64,000 nt of DNA. Origin: an uncultured Lachnospira sp. (GTDB lineage: Bacteria; Bacillota; Clostridia; Lachnospirales; Lachnospiraceae). The notes below the pieces were generated by a model. That model ran no database searches, was not told the origin of the DNA, and saw only the letters and a list, made by a program, of their open reading frames with translations. The stretch is from positions 42,517 to 106,516 of the forward strand of contig CAJUTV010000013.1 of NCBI GenBank assembly GCA_910589305.1, given 5' to 3'. Below are positions 55,517 through 63,115 of the stretch, piece by piece. The translations under genes and the position numbers were made by a program. Positions within the stretch are counted from its first letter, which is position 1; the number at the start of each line of letters is the position of its first letter.

Positions 55517-57370
55517 TTACTTTTTAATAAAGCCAATTACTCCTGCTGATGACTTTCTTGCATTTTTTGTCTTCTCCGTCTTTGTATTTTCTGTCTTCAA
55601 AGATTTTTCTGCTTTTTTTGCTTGTTCTTGTCTATATTCTTCCTCAAGTCTATGCTCTTCTTCAAGCTGCCTTTCTTTCTCAAGTTTGCGTTCTTGTGCC
55701 TTACGCTCAATTTCTGCTTTTCGCTCTTCATTCTTCCTGAAAGCTTCATCATCATTTGTAATGTGTTCTTGATTTATATTATTCAATGAATCGTTGTCAC
55801 TAGACAATGCCTCATTAACGAAAGTACTATTTAATGACTTGTCCATTGCTTCATGATTCATTTCATTTTTTGTTATATTTCTAGCAATTTCTTCTGGCTT
55901 TGCAATTTTCTTTGCTGCCTCTTCGGCTAATTTACTTGCAGCTTCGGCTTCCGCTAATTTTCTTGCAGCTTCTTGTGCTAACTTTCTTGCCTCTTCTACC
56001 TCAGCTAATCTCCTTGCTGCCTCTTCCTCTGCTGCCTTTCTTGCAGCTTCGGCTTCCGCCAATCTTCTTGCTTCTTCCTCTGCTGCCTTTCTTGCGGCTT
56101 CTTCTTCGGCTAATCTTCTTGCCTCTTCTTCAGCCGCTTTTCTTGCAGCTTCTTCTTCAGCCGCCTTTCTTCTTGCCTCTTCCTCTGCTGCCTTTCTTGC
56201 AGCTTCTTCTTCGGCTAACCTTCTTGCCTCTTCTTCTGCCGCTTTTCTTGCAGCTTCTTCCTCTGCTGCCTTTCTTTTTGCCTCTTCCTCTGCCGCTTTT
56301 CTTGCAGCTTCTTCTTCCTCTGCTTTTCTTCTCAATTCTTCTTCTGCTGCTTTTCTTGCTTCTTCCTCTTTGGCTAACCTTCTCGCCTCCTCTTCAGCCG
56401 CTTTTTTTGCGGCTTCCTCTTCGGCTGCTAATCTTCTTGCCTCTTCCTCTGCTTCTGCTTCTTTTTTTGCTTCTTCTTCCGCGACCTTTCTTGCTTTCTC
56501 TTCCTCTGCCTTTCTTCTTGCTTCCTCCGCCTTTTTTTCCTCTTTAAATATTCGTCTTGTTTCTTCTTCTGCTCTTCTTATAGCATCTTCTGTTTCTACT
56601 TTTCGTCTTATAGGTCTACGTTTTACTTTATAATCTTCCTCATCATCAATCTCTTCTAACACATCGTCTTCTTCATCATAATCAATATCTGCACTATAAC
56701 TTGCTGCAACTTTTGGAGCTTGCGAATGAACTAATGTTGGCATAACAACAGATGAATGATGACCATATTTTCTCTCATATTCTTTATCTTCTTCTAAATC
56801 GTCATCTTCATAATCATCTTGCTTAAATGAAGAAAAGACTAACATCAAAACAATTTCAATAAATAAACATATGGCAAAAACAATTCCTGTTAAAATTATT
56901 GTGTTCCTATAGAGATTTGGTTTGACAACAATATTGCTCTCATCACCATATTCTAATACTTGAATAGAGCTTACCTGAATAATACTTGTCGTCTTAATCG
57001 CATTTTTTGCAATTGCATCAACATACAATTTTGCAGTTGCTTGGTCTGGATTAATACAAATTAATTCTATAATATTACTATTTGGCACAACATGCACTGT
57101 TAGATAATCGGCAATATTTTCAGTTGTACCTGCCGTCTTTTGTGCCGCAGAAATAACTACATCGCTTTTAAAGACGATATCAAAGTCCTTAACTAACCCC
57201 CCATCTGTTGCTCGAACAGATGATTCATTTTCTGTGCCAGGCGTAACAATTATCTTGGCAGTTGATTTATACATTGGTGATATTGTATTGCTATAATACA
57301 GATAACCACCAATGGCACTAACCAGTACCACGATTATCAATATCAATATACTTCTTGCAATTTTTTTCAT
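55517..57370 (-). CDS. Wzz/YveK-like membrane protein with long Ala/Glu-rich coiled-coil repeats
   Basis: 617 residues. Two membrane helices (about 3-24 and 160-182) flank an extracytoplasmic Wzz/CapA-like domain (STAKIIVTPGTEN, SNIIELICINPDQATAKLYVDAI). After the second helix the cytoplasmic part is acidic, then from ~265 to ~500 consists of tandem EEEARRLA / EEEAARKAA repeats, a probable long coiled coil, and a charged Lys/Glu tail. Such a tail is not usual for polysaccharide co-polymerases. ATG at 57370 has AAAGGAG 11 nt upstream. Overlaps nothing upstream; the next gene begins 10 nt before its stop... only the longer frame overlaps. Confidence 0.82.
   Translation of the reverse strand: MKKIARSILILIIVVLVSAIGGYLYYSNTISPMYKSTAKIIVTPGTENESSVRATDGGLVKDFDIVFKSDVVISAAQKTAGTTENIADYLTVHVVPNSNIIELICINPDQATAKLYVDAIAKNAIKTTSIIQVSSIQVLEYGDESNIVVKPNLYRNTIILTGIVFAICLFIEIVLMLVFSSFKQDDYEDDDLEEDKEYERKYGHHSSVVMPTLVHSQAPKVAASYSADIDYDEEDDVLEEIDDEEDYKVKRRPIRRKVETEDAIRRAEEETRRIFKEEKKAEEARRKAEEEKARKVAEEEAKKEAEAEEEARRLAAEEEAAKKAAEEEARRLAKEEEARKAAEEELRRKAEEEEAARKAAEEEAKRKAAEEEAARKAAEEEARRLAEEEAARKAAEEEARRKAAEEEAARKAAEEEARRLAEEEAARKAAEEEARRLAEAEAARKAAEEEAARRLAEVEEARKLAQEAARKLAEAEAASKLAEEAAKKIAKPEEIARNITKNEMNHEAMDKSLNSTFVNEALSSDNDSLNNINQEHITNDDEAFRKNEERKAEIERKAQERKLEKERQLEEEHRLEEEYRQEQAKKAEKSLKTENTKTEKTKNARKSSAGVIGFIKK
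55930..56540 (-). repeat. Tandem repeats coding for the Ala/Glu/Arg coiled coil
   Basis: The DNA of the Wzz-like gene here is built of short units (on the plus strand CTTCTTCTTCGGCTAA, TTTCTTGCAGC and variants) coding for EEEARRLA and EEEAARKAA blocks, roughly 16-24 bp half-units repeated more than 15 times. Such a tract is prone to length change. Confidence 0.85.
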
Positions 57371-57428
57371 AATGCTTATTACTCCTTTTAGCATATAACA
57401 TTGTGAGTCTCACTATTTATCAATCAAA

Positions 57429-57546
57429 TGGATATTTATAATCCCCTTTATTGCTTGCTCAAACCATCTAGCTACTATTGCAGAGCAAGCACTCACCCTG
57501 CTTATATCCCCGCAATATTAAAACAGGGACTTACTTGACGAGATTA
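57429..57546 (+). repeat. Structured intergenic repeat, copy F
   Basis: Has GCTTGCTCAAACCATCTAGCTACTAT shared with copies C and D, then CCCTG-CTTATAT-CCCCGCAATATTAAAACAGGG hairpin and GGACTTACTTGACGAGATTAA. Its right end runs into the last five codons and stop of the nucleotidyltransferase gene. Confidence 0.8.
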
Positions 57547-58460
57547 AATAATTTTTCTGGATATTTACCTTCATCGATAAGTTTTTTAATAGATTCTACC
57601 ACTATAGGCTTATCCTCTTTATAAGTAACACCAAACCACTTGTCATTGGTTTTTAATACAGATACATTTGCTTTGCCTTCCTTAATCAATTGGTCAACAA
57701 CCGCAGGAAGTAAATATTCACTTTTTACATCATCGGCTTTTAACCTACTTAAAAATTTCTCAAAACCAGACGTTAATTCATCAAAAAAATCTGGAGTAAA
57801 TCCCCACATATTCATTGACACATACTTATTTATATCAATAGAAAACAAATTATCGTCTTTATCTTTTGCAACGACGCCATCTGAAGTTTTGACAATTCCG
57901 CCTGTCTCATTGACACCAACTAAATTTAAATCTTTATCTACCGCACATATTCCTCTTGTGACAGCACCATTATCACTCAATGTATTTTTTAGTATAAACC
58001 CAGCCATACAAAATGAATACTTTATATTATCTGAAAAATCTTGAACTAGATAATCATGAATTTGCTTAAATGCGTTTTTTCCATAATAATCATCTGCATT
58101 AATAACAAGAAATGGGTCTGTCACTACATCTTTACATGCAAGAATTGCATGACCTGTCCCCCAAGGCTTTGTTCTTTCTGACGGTTTTGTAAATCCTTTT
58201 GGCAAATCGTCTAATTCTTGAAATACATACTCAACAGGAATCACTTTTGATATTCTGTCGCCAACTACTTCCTTAAATGTTTTCAACAAATCTTTTCTTG
58301 TCACAAAAACAACCTTATTAAACCCTGCTTCTATGGCATCATAAATGGAATAATCCATAATAATTTCTCCATTTGGTCCCATTGGCTCAAGCTGTTTAAT
58401 TCCTCCTCCAAATCGGCTGCCCATGCCAGCCGCCATAATAACTAAAGTAGTAGATTTCAT
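57531..58460 (-). CDS. Sugar-phosphate nucleotidyltransferase
   Basis: 309 residues with the NTP-transferase fold: VIMAAGMGSRFGGGIKQLEPMGPNGE at the N-terminus (phosphate-binding GxGxR), KPWGTGHAILACK and VINADDYYGKNAF (metal Asp). Related to GalU-type enzymes but the exact NTP and sugar cannot be told. GGGGAGG precedes ATG. The C-terminal codons (NLVK and stop) come from repeat copy F. The adjacent Wzz-like and CpsD-like genes hint at polysaccharide work. Confidence 0.85.
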   Translation of the reverse strand: MKSTTLVIMAAGMGSRFGGGIKQLEPMGPNGEIIMDYSIYDAIEAGFNKVVFVTRKDLLKTFKEVVGDRISKVIPVEYVFQELDDLPKGFTKPSERTKPWGTGHAILACKDVVTDPFLVINADDYYGKNAFKQIHDYLVQDFSDNIKYSFCMAGFILKNTLSDNGAVTRGICAVDKDLNLVGVNETGGIVKTSDGVVAKDKDDNLFSIDINKYVSMNMWGFTPDFFDELTSGFEKFLSRLKADDVKSEYLLPAVVDQLIKEGKANVSVLKTNDKWFGVTYKEDKPIVVESIKKLIDEGKYPEKLFNLVK

Positions 58461-58485
58461 ATATGCCTCCCCATCTTTTATTATT

Positions 58486-59265
58486 CTAATGGATTTCTTC
58501 AGGATAGTATCGCCAGCTAATAGAAGTTATCTTATTTGAATTATCCATCTCAAAAAGTATTTGTGCGTAATCATCATAAACAGAAACGGTTTCTTCTATG
58601 TAAGGCGGTTCAAAGTATGTAAATTCAACCATATAATTTGGCGCACTCTCTAAATCTTTATTGCCATTAAAATTAATTATACCATATTGAACTTTACTTT
58701 TGTATTTTATACTATCAAATGAATCCATTGAAAAACTGCCATATAAAAACTTCCCATATATAATTGTTCTATCAGATGACATATAAGGATTATTCATACA
58801 ATCCTCATCTCTATAATAACCGTTTAAAATATCATCAAGTGTATCGCCTACAATTAAATCCCTTGCAAAGATATCATCACTTCGTTCACTTGAAAATGCA
58901 GTTAAAACATATACATCATCTATATTAGAAAATGTAAGTGTTCTGCCATTGTAATGATATACTTTTTCTTCTGGTATTCCTATCTCTTTATTTTTATCAC
59001 TCAAATCTTCAATTTCTAATGGCTCGCCTAAAATATCTTGAACTTCGGATTCCGTCATAAAATATTTTAGTTCTCCTGCTATTAAATCATCAAATGAAAA
59101 TTTACTTGCTGTGCTTGTACTTAATTTTTCATAAGCCTTTCCAGGCTCAGTTATATCTTGTGTATCTCCATCAATTACTACTTCTACATCTCTTCCGCAG
59201 CCAGCAGACACTATTAAAATCCCTATAACCGCCACAAGTAGTATTTTTTGTAAAAATGATTTCAT
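58486..59265 (-). CDS. Lipoprotein of unknown function
   Basis: 259 residues. Signal peptide with lipobox (ILIVSAGCG, Cys at ~23), so anchored on the outside of the membrane. The mature part has EVQDILGEPLEI, which resembles the BamE/SmpA-like short motif (evxxxlGxP), and TLDDILNGYY, possibly two related halves. No known family recognised. Lies between the nucleotidyltransferase (25 nt) and the anti-sigma gene. Confidence 0.75.
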   Translation of the reverse strand: MKSFLQKILLVAVIGILIVSAGCGRDVEVVIDGDTQDITEPGKAYEKLSTSTASKFSFDDLIAGELKYFMTESEVQDILGEPLEIEDLSDKNKEIGIPEEKVYHYNGRTLTFSNIDDVYVLTAFSSERSDDIFARDLIVGDTLDDILNGYYRDEDCMNNPYMSSDRTIIYGKFLYGSFSMDSFDSIKYKSKVQYGIINFNGNKDLESAPNYMVEFTYFEPPYIEETVSVYDDYAQILFEMDNSNKITSISWRYYPEEIH

Positions 59266-59556
59266 AATAATACAGATTTAACCTTTCTACAAACAAAAAT
59301 TCAGAATACAATCCATTCGTATTGAATCCAATATTACATTAGCTTATAAATTATACCACATTATTAAAAAAAATAAAACCTCTATTAAAGGGCTATTGCA
59401 AAAAGAATTTCAAACACTAAATATAGTTACAATTCATCACTATTAGTACTATATCTAGTATTCAATTTCTATTTTACAACAGCCCCTTAATCTTACTTTC
59501 TGTATTATTGTGTCAAAATTTGTCAACTACAATACTAACAAATTACAAGTGTATAA
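59266..59556. other. Intergenic region with a MITE-like palindrome
   Basis: Contains the 105-bp imperfect palindrome at 59386-59490 and upstream sequence of the lipoprotein gene; nothing else seen. Confidence 0.5.
59386..59490. repeat. 105-bp imperfect palindrome, MITE-like
   Basis: TTAAAGGGCTATTGCAAAA at the left and TTTTACAACAGCCCCTTAA at the right are inverted copies with mismatches, and the arms extend inwards (CACTAAATATAGT / ACTATATCTAGT). TTAA is present at both ends. Could be a small inverted-repeat element or a long RNA hairpin ending the sigma/anti-sigma transcript. Confidence 0.6.
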
Positions 59557-60348
59557 CTAATGTTGCGTATTGCCGCCATGTCCATGCTGATGTTTATGTC
59601 CTTGATTGCCACAATTTGAATCACAGTTCATATTTTCACTAGAATCATTAATTGTTGTATTTTGTAGCATCTCTTTTATTTCATACATAGAAAGATTTTT
59701 AATATCCTCTATCGTAATACTTGGATTTTCATTTTGTAATTGAAGATACAAATGATATTTTCCACAAGAAACTCCCTCTGAATGTGCTATTGTCATGCTA
59801 TCCCAGTTGCTGCAATGTATATTTTCATCAGCAATATTAGTCTCTGATAAAAGACAAGCGCGTATTTTATCCGACTTATTTTCATCTTTTCCTGCCACTA
59901 ATATCTCAACGTTATTGCCAGATTGTAAAAAAGAAAGGATTTTTTCATTTTTTAATATCTCATTTATAGCAACTACATAATTTTTATTTTTTAAATTAAT
60001 ATCATCAATAATCGATTGCCCCTCACTGTTATAACTTATAACGTTGATTATTTTATCAAATATATTAACTTCCAACTCTATAGAAGGATTGATATCAAAA
60101 CTAATAACCGCAGCAGGTGTATTGTATGTATAGTATCCCGATGCTCCCAATAACACTATAACACAACAGGCAACTGCCACAACACTTTTTATTATTCTTT
60201 TATTATTGTAACTACTTTTACAAAGCTTTCTATTTTCAGCCTTATCATTTTTATATATCTTATCATAAATAAATTGTTTGGTTTCTTGTTTCAATGATTG
60301 TTCTGCATGTATCTCATTAAACGCCGCTTTTATGTTATTTTCAATCAT
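59557..60348 (-). CDS. RsgI-like membrane anti-sigma factor with His-rich tail
   Basis: 263 residues. Cytoplasmic N-terminus (~1-55), one membrane helix (SVVAVACCVIVLLGASGYY, ~57-78), then an extracytoplasmic PAAVISFDINPSIELEVNIFDKIINVISYN segment typical of RsgI-family anti-sigma factors. The C-terminus is His/Gly-rich (GHKHQHGHGG) with nearby Cys, so it may bind metal. Start ATG at 60348 has GGAGG 8 nt upstream and overlaps the sigma stop by 8 nt. Confidence 0.85.
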   Translation of the reverse strand: MIENNIKAAFNEIHAEQSLKQETKQFIYDKIYKNDKAENRKLCKSSYNNKRIIKSVVAVACCVIVLLGASGYYTYNTPAAVISFDINPSIELEVNIFDKIINVISYNSEGQSIIDDINLKNKNYVVAINEILKNEKILSFLQSGNNVEILVAGKDENKSDKIRACLLSETNIADENIHCSNWDSMTIAHSEGVSCGKYHLYLQLQNENPSITIEDIKNLSMYEIKEMLQNTTINDSSENMNCDSNCGNQGHKHQHGHGGNTQH

Positions 60349-60823
60349 CTTCACTACCTCCAAGCTCAATATATAACATTTTTCTAGCCCTTGCCATTAA
60401 TGTATAAATCGTATTAACATTTTTTCCAAGTATTTTACTGATATCAACTGCTGAATAGCCTTCATAATAATGGAGATATATTACATCTTTATACTTCTCT
60501 GGCAATGACAACACTGCCTCGAGCACTTCTTTATGCTCATCATTTATCTTTTCGGGTAACTCCATAAATTCTTGTATTGAAACGGTCCGCGCTCTAAAAA
60601 AACTTTTTAATAAATCTTTACAAGCATTTACTGTAACTTTGATTATCCATGCCTTTTCATGCTCTGCATTTTCAAAAGCATCAGAAGCAAGGACATACTT
60701 CAAAAATACATTTTGAAATATGTCCTCCGTATCTGCATAATTTTTAAGATGTACCATACATATTCTTTTCACTGTGTCTGAATACATATCTATCGCTCTA
60801 TTTACTTCAGATTCACTTCTCAT
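60341..60823 (-). CDS. ECF-type RNA polymerase sigma factor
   Basis: 160 residues with sigma-70 region 2 (DTVKRICMVHLKNYADTEDIFQNVFLKYV) and region 4 (LPEKYKDVIYLHYYEGYSAVDISKILGKNVNTIYTLMARARKML). No region 1 or 3, so an extracytoplasmic-function type sigma. Translationally coupled with the RsgI-like anti-sigma gene, and 140 nt downstream of a secreted repeat protein that may be its target. Confidence 0.93.
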   Translation of the reverse strand: MRSESEVNRAIDMYSDTVKRICMVHLKNYADTEDIFQNVFLKYVLASDAFENAEHEKAWIIKVTVNACKDLLKSFFRARTVSIQEFMELPEKINDEHKEVLEAVLSLPEKYKDVIYLHYYEGYSAVDISKILGKNVNTIYTLMARARKMLYIELGGSEDD

Positions 60824-60961
60824 CTCTCATCTTAAAACCATGACCTTTCGTAATCTGCAAACGTTAAATTACAATTACAAAATAGCTAAATTAACCATTT
60901 ATAATTTTGGTTTTATACATGACAAAAGCGTTTATCTATACAAAATATTTTGTAATAAAAA

Positions 60962-61678
60962 CTATCTTCTGCAATGACCGCCATGATGACCATAATTGTA
61001 ATTATTATTTTGCTGCGTATTAGTATTCGTTTGATAATACCCATTATGGTGACTTCCATGATGTCCATAATAGCCATTTCCTGTAGTATTTTGAGCAGGT
61101 GGACAAATTCCTTGTTCTATATTATCACATATTCCATTTCCATTGTTGTCAACATAATTAGAACCACAATTATCTGGACAATAATATGGCTGATTTCCGC
61201 CTTGTATTTCTGTATTTTGAGCAGGTGGACAGATTCCTTGTTCTATATTATCACATATTCCATTTCCATTGTTATCAATATAATCGCCACCACAATCTGG
61301 ACAATAATATGTTTGTGGAGTATTTTGTGGCTCTACATCTTGAGTTACTGGAGCAACTTCATTTTGTACACTGTCATAATTTTCACTTTGATTGTTATCA
61401 ACATCATTTACTACATACTCTTGTTGATTCTCTGTAGGTTCTTCACTAACTGGCTCCTCTACATTTTGAACAGTTGGACAAATTTCTTCTTCTGCATTGT
61501 CACATATTCCATTTTCATTGTTATCAACATAATTTAATTCACAATTAGGATAACATATCGGAAAATTATTTCCTTTTGCTAAATCGTCCTCATTAAACTG
61601 TGTGGCTGCCAACACACAAGAAGCACCTAGCGTTATAGTAGCAACTCCCGCTACAATACCTGTTAATAATTTTTTCAT
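60962..61678 (-). CDS. Secreted protein with Ca2+-loop-like repeats and His-rich tail
   Basis: 238 residues. Signal peptide (residues 1-24, cleavage after VLAA). Three repeats of the form C..(C)x..NYVDNNGNGICDNIEQGICPP, at about 42-70, 128-157 and 168-196; the first is more divergent. D-N-N-G-N-G-I-C-D is an EF-hand-like calcium loop. The tail is His/Gly/Tyr/Asn-rich (YYGHHGSHHNGYY, YGHHGGHC). AAGGAGG precedes ATG. No enzyme domain seen. Likely extracellular, perhaps metal-binding. Confidence 0.8.
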   Translation of the reverse strand: MKKLLTGIVAGVATITLGASCVLAATQFNEDDLAKGNNFPICYPNCELNYVDNNENGICDNAEEEICPTVQNVEEPVSEEPTENQQEYVVNDVDNNQSENYDSVQNEVAPVTQDVEPQNTPQTYYCPDCGGDYIDNNGNGICDNIEQGICPPAQNTEIQGGNQPYYCPDNCGSNYVDNNGNGICDNIEQGICPPAQNTTGNGYYGHHGSHHNGYYQTNTNTQQNNNYNYGHHGGHCRR

Positions 61679-62338
61679 TAAATTTTCCTCCTTAACTTAA
61701 ATTATCATAATCTCTATATGTGTTTTCACTAATAATACGATTTAAAACCTAAAATCCTTTCAAAATATAAAAAATTTTTTTATTTTATTTAAAAACATTG
61801 ATTTTTCAATCAATAACATATCATACTCCTTTTAGTATAGACCTATTTTTCTATAAAAACACTGCCTTTAATTGTGTGTTTCATCATCTCTGTACGTTCT
61901 TTTTGATATTTCTTCTTGGATTTTCTTAATGTTTTTCTCTAAATACACTTTTCCAATTATACTAACATGAAATACCCTATTTTTCAACAGATTCCCCCCC
62001 CAACCTTTTCTTGCTATCTTATAAAACAGCACTCAAAAGCCATACCTTATCCTTTACTATTATATTACCTTCTTATATCTTTGCTGTTTTCTAAATAAAA
62101 TTTTCTTTCTTTTTTTCATGAAATTAAAAAAGAGAACCTTTCATACAAAATTTAGAGAATAAAAAGTCACTATATTTATGTCACTAAATGGTAATTAACC
62201 AAAAGAGCAGATTTCTATAAAATTTTCTATAAAAAAAACTAAATTCAAAATCAATTGGTATAGGATACCCTCCGCTTGCATTATCCAAATAATAAATAAT
62301 ACAATACAAATACATAACAGTTTCCTTTATTAATACTG

Positions 62339-62450
62339 CTCAATACAATTTTAGTTCAAATCAATTTGTATATCATACCCCTAAATTATTAAGATACTAG
62401 AATGCAACCATTTGCTTTACCAATCTACTCAATACAATTTTAGTTCAAAT
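62339..62450. repeat. Pair of 23-nt perfect direct repeats
   Basis: The same 23 bases occupy 62339-62361 and 62428-62450 (starting CTCAATACAATTTTAG), 89 bp apart. A third, diverged form is near 62862-62885, and 62241-62270 resembles 62351-62380. Spacing is irregular and no cas gene is near. Confidence 0.7.
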
Positions 62451-62520
62451 TATAACATCTATATTTAAAGATTATACCAAAAGAATTTAGAAAAGGTGCT
62501 TGAAAAACTCAAGCACCCAA
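62437..62520 (+). repeat. 84-bp direct repeat, left copy
   Basis: Matches 62872-62955 over 84 bp; the last 43 bp are identical. Includes GGTGCTTGA-AAAAC-TCAAGCACC, which on the minus strand is a hairpin followed by TTTTCTAAATTCTTT. Confidence 0.85.
62488..62516 (-). terminator. Terminator-like hairpin in left 84-bp repeat
   Basis: GGTGCTTGA/TCAAGCACC, 9-bp perfect stem with a 5-nt loop; on the minus strand it is followed by TTTTCTAAATTCTTT. It could stop read-through of the toxin transcript. Confidence 0.65.
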
Positions 62521-62528
62521 TGTATAAT
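62500..62528 (+). promoter_or_regulatory. Promoter for a plus-strand small RNA
   Basis: TTGAAA (62500-62505), exactly 17 nt, TATAAT (62523-62528). Transcription would start near 62535 and face the small hydrophobic peptide gene. Confidence 0.75.
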
Positions 62529-62534
62529 CAAGAT

Positions 62535-62632
62535 AAGAAAGGTACTCGGATACAAAATCCGATGCCCTCAGCTTAAGCAAATCAAGAAATAGCATCCTAA
62601 ACTTTAGGCGGTTAGAGGATGCTATTTCTTAT
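62535..62632 (+). ncRNA. Putative antitoxin small RNA convergent with the toxin peptide gene
   Basis: About 98 nt from a consensus promoter to a strong hairpin. It contains a small CGGAT-ACAAA-ATCCG hairpin and ends at the terminator AAATAGCATCC/GGATGCTATTT (62588-62627), which covers the 3' end of the toxin reading frame on the other strand. The two RNAs would pair at their 3' ends, as in txpA/ratA-type systems. The RNA itself is predicted, not seen. Confidence 0.6.
62588..62627. terminator. Bidirectional terminator shared by toxin mRNA and small RNA
   Basis: AAATAGCATCC (62588-62598) pairs with GGATGCTATTT (62617-62627), 11-bp perfect stem; followed by CTTATT on the plus strand and by CTTGATTT on the minus strand. 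The toxin stop codon (62622-62624) is within it. Confidence 0.8.
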
Positions 62633-62705
62633 TATGTCGGTTATCTATGTATGCTAATGCCGTAAATATCACCAACAACAAAGTCAAAACTTCCATTGTT
62701 TCCAT
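62622..62705 (-). CDS. 27-residue hydrophobic peptide, probable type I toxin (holin-like)
   Basis: METMEVLTLLLVIFTALAY then IDNRHNKK: a single membrane helix followed by a short basic tail, the typical form of type I toxins described as putative holin-like toxins in Firmicutes. Start ATG at 62705 has AGGAGG 9 nt upstream; an in-frame ATG at 62711 is only 3 nt from it. The leader CCCTC (62735-62731) can pair with GAGGG of the ribosome binding site, as in other type I toxin mRNAs. Membrane depolarisation would be the expected action. Confidence 0.72.
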   Translation of the reverse strand: METMEVLTLLLVIFTALAYIDNRHNKK

Positions 62706-62713
62706 AGGCATCA

Positions 62714-62735
62714 CCCTCCTTCAATTACTAGAGGG
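62714..62735 (-). promoter_or_regulatory. RBS-masking hairpin in the toxin leader
   Basis: On the minus strand CCCTC (62735-62731), a 12-nt loop, and GAGGG (62718-62714) can pair and hide the AGGAGG ribosome binding site of the small peptide gene. Confidence 0.5.
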
Positions 62736-62871
62736 CAACAGGCATACAGCCTTTGAAACTTGCATCCTTTATTTTCCTGTCTTAAAAATACAGCTACATT
62801 TTAACATGTAAACAATACATATGCAATCAATTTTCGTCTGTGTTATTTCAAAAATACTACAGCTTAAAACG

Positions 62872-62955
62872 ATTTTAATTCAAATCAAAACAACTGTATT
62901 TAAAGGTTAGACTAAAAGAATTTAGAAAAGGTGCTTGAAAAACTCAAGCACCCAA
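62872..62955 (+). repeat. 84-bp direct repeat, right copy
   Basis: Second copy of the sequence at 62437-62520, exactly 435 bp away and on the other side of the toxin locus. It keeps TTGAAA but lacks the TATAAT that makes the left copy a promoter. Confidence 0.85.
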
Positions 62956-62982
62956 ACTTCTATCTTCTATAATTTTATTAGT

Positions 62983-63066
62983 TTAAAAATATGAATAGGC
63001 TCTTACTGATTCAGACTCTCTTGCCAATTCCTCGACTTCCTCTTCATCATATAATACCATCATAAT
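62983..63066 (-). pseudogene. Remnant of an Rpn-family C-terminal region
   Basis: 27 codons reading IMMVLYDEEEVEELARESES then VRAYSYF and a stop. IMMVLYDEEE is the same as in the neighbouring gene at 63116-63439, so this is a fragment of a paralogue or duplicated end. No start or rest of a gene. Confidence 0.6.
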
Positions 63067-63115
63067 ACAACGACTACCTTTTCCTTATCTTTAAATAAGT
63101 CCTACTCTTTCACCA

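Larger units (their letters stand above)
61679..62621. other. 943-bp intergenic accessory region
   Basis: AT-rich, no gene longer than a few codons supported. It contains a run of eight C near 61987, 23-nt direct repeats (62339-62361 and 62428-62450), the first 84-bp repeat (62437-62520), and the promoter and gene of a small RNA (62500-62632). Confidence 0.55.

Noticed and set aside
55900..56547. Leu/Pro-rich plus-strand reading frame of 215 codons
   Set aside because: It is antisense to the repetitive Ala/Glu coiled-coil region of the Wzz-like gene; the composition is a mirror of the repeats and there is no ribosome binding site.
60974..61537. Ile-rich plus-strand reading frame of 187 codons
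   Set aside because: Antisense to the repeats of the secreted His-rich protein; low-complexity translation with no start signal.
62241..62520. CRISPR array
   Set aside because: Repeat spacing is irregular (89 bp and about 106 bp), repeats are diverged, and no cas gene is nearby.
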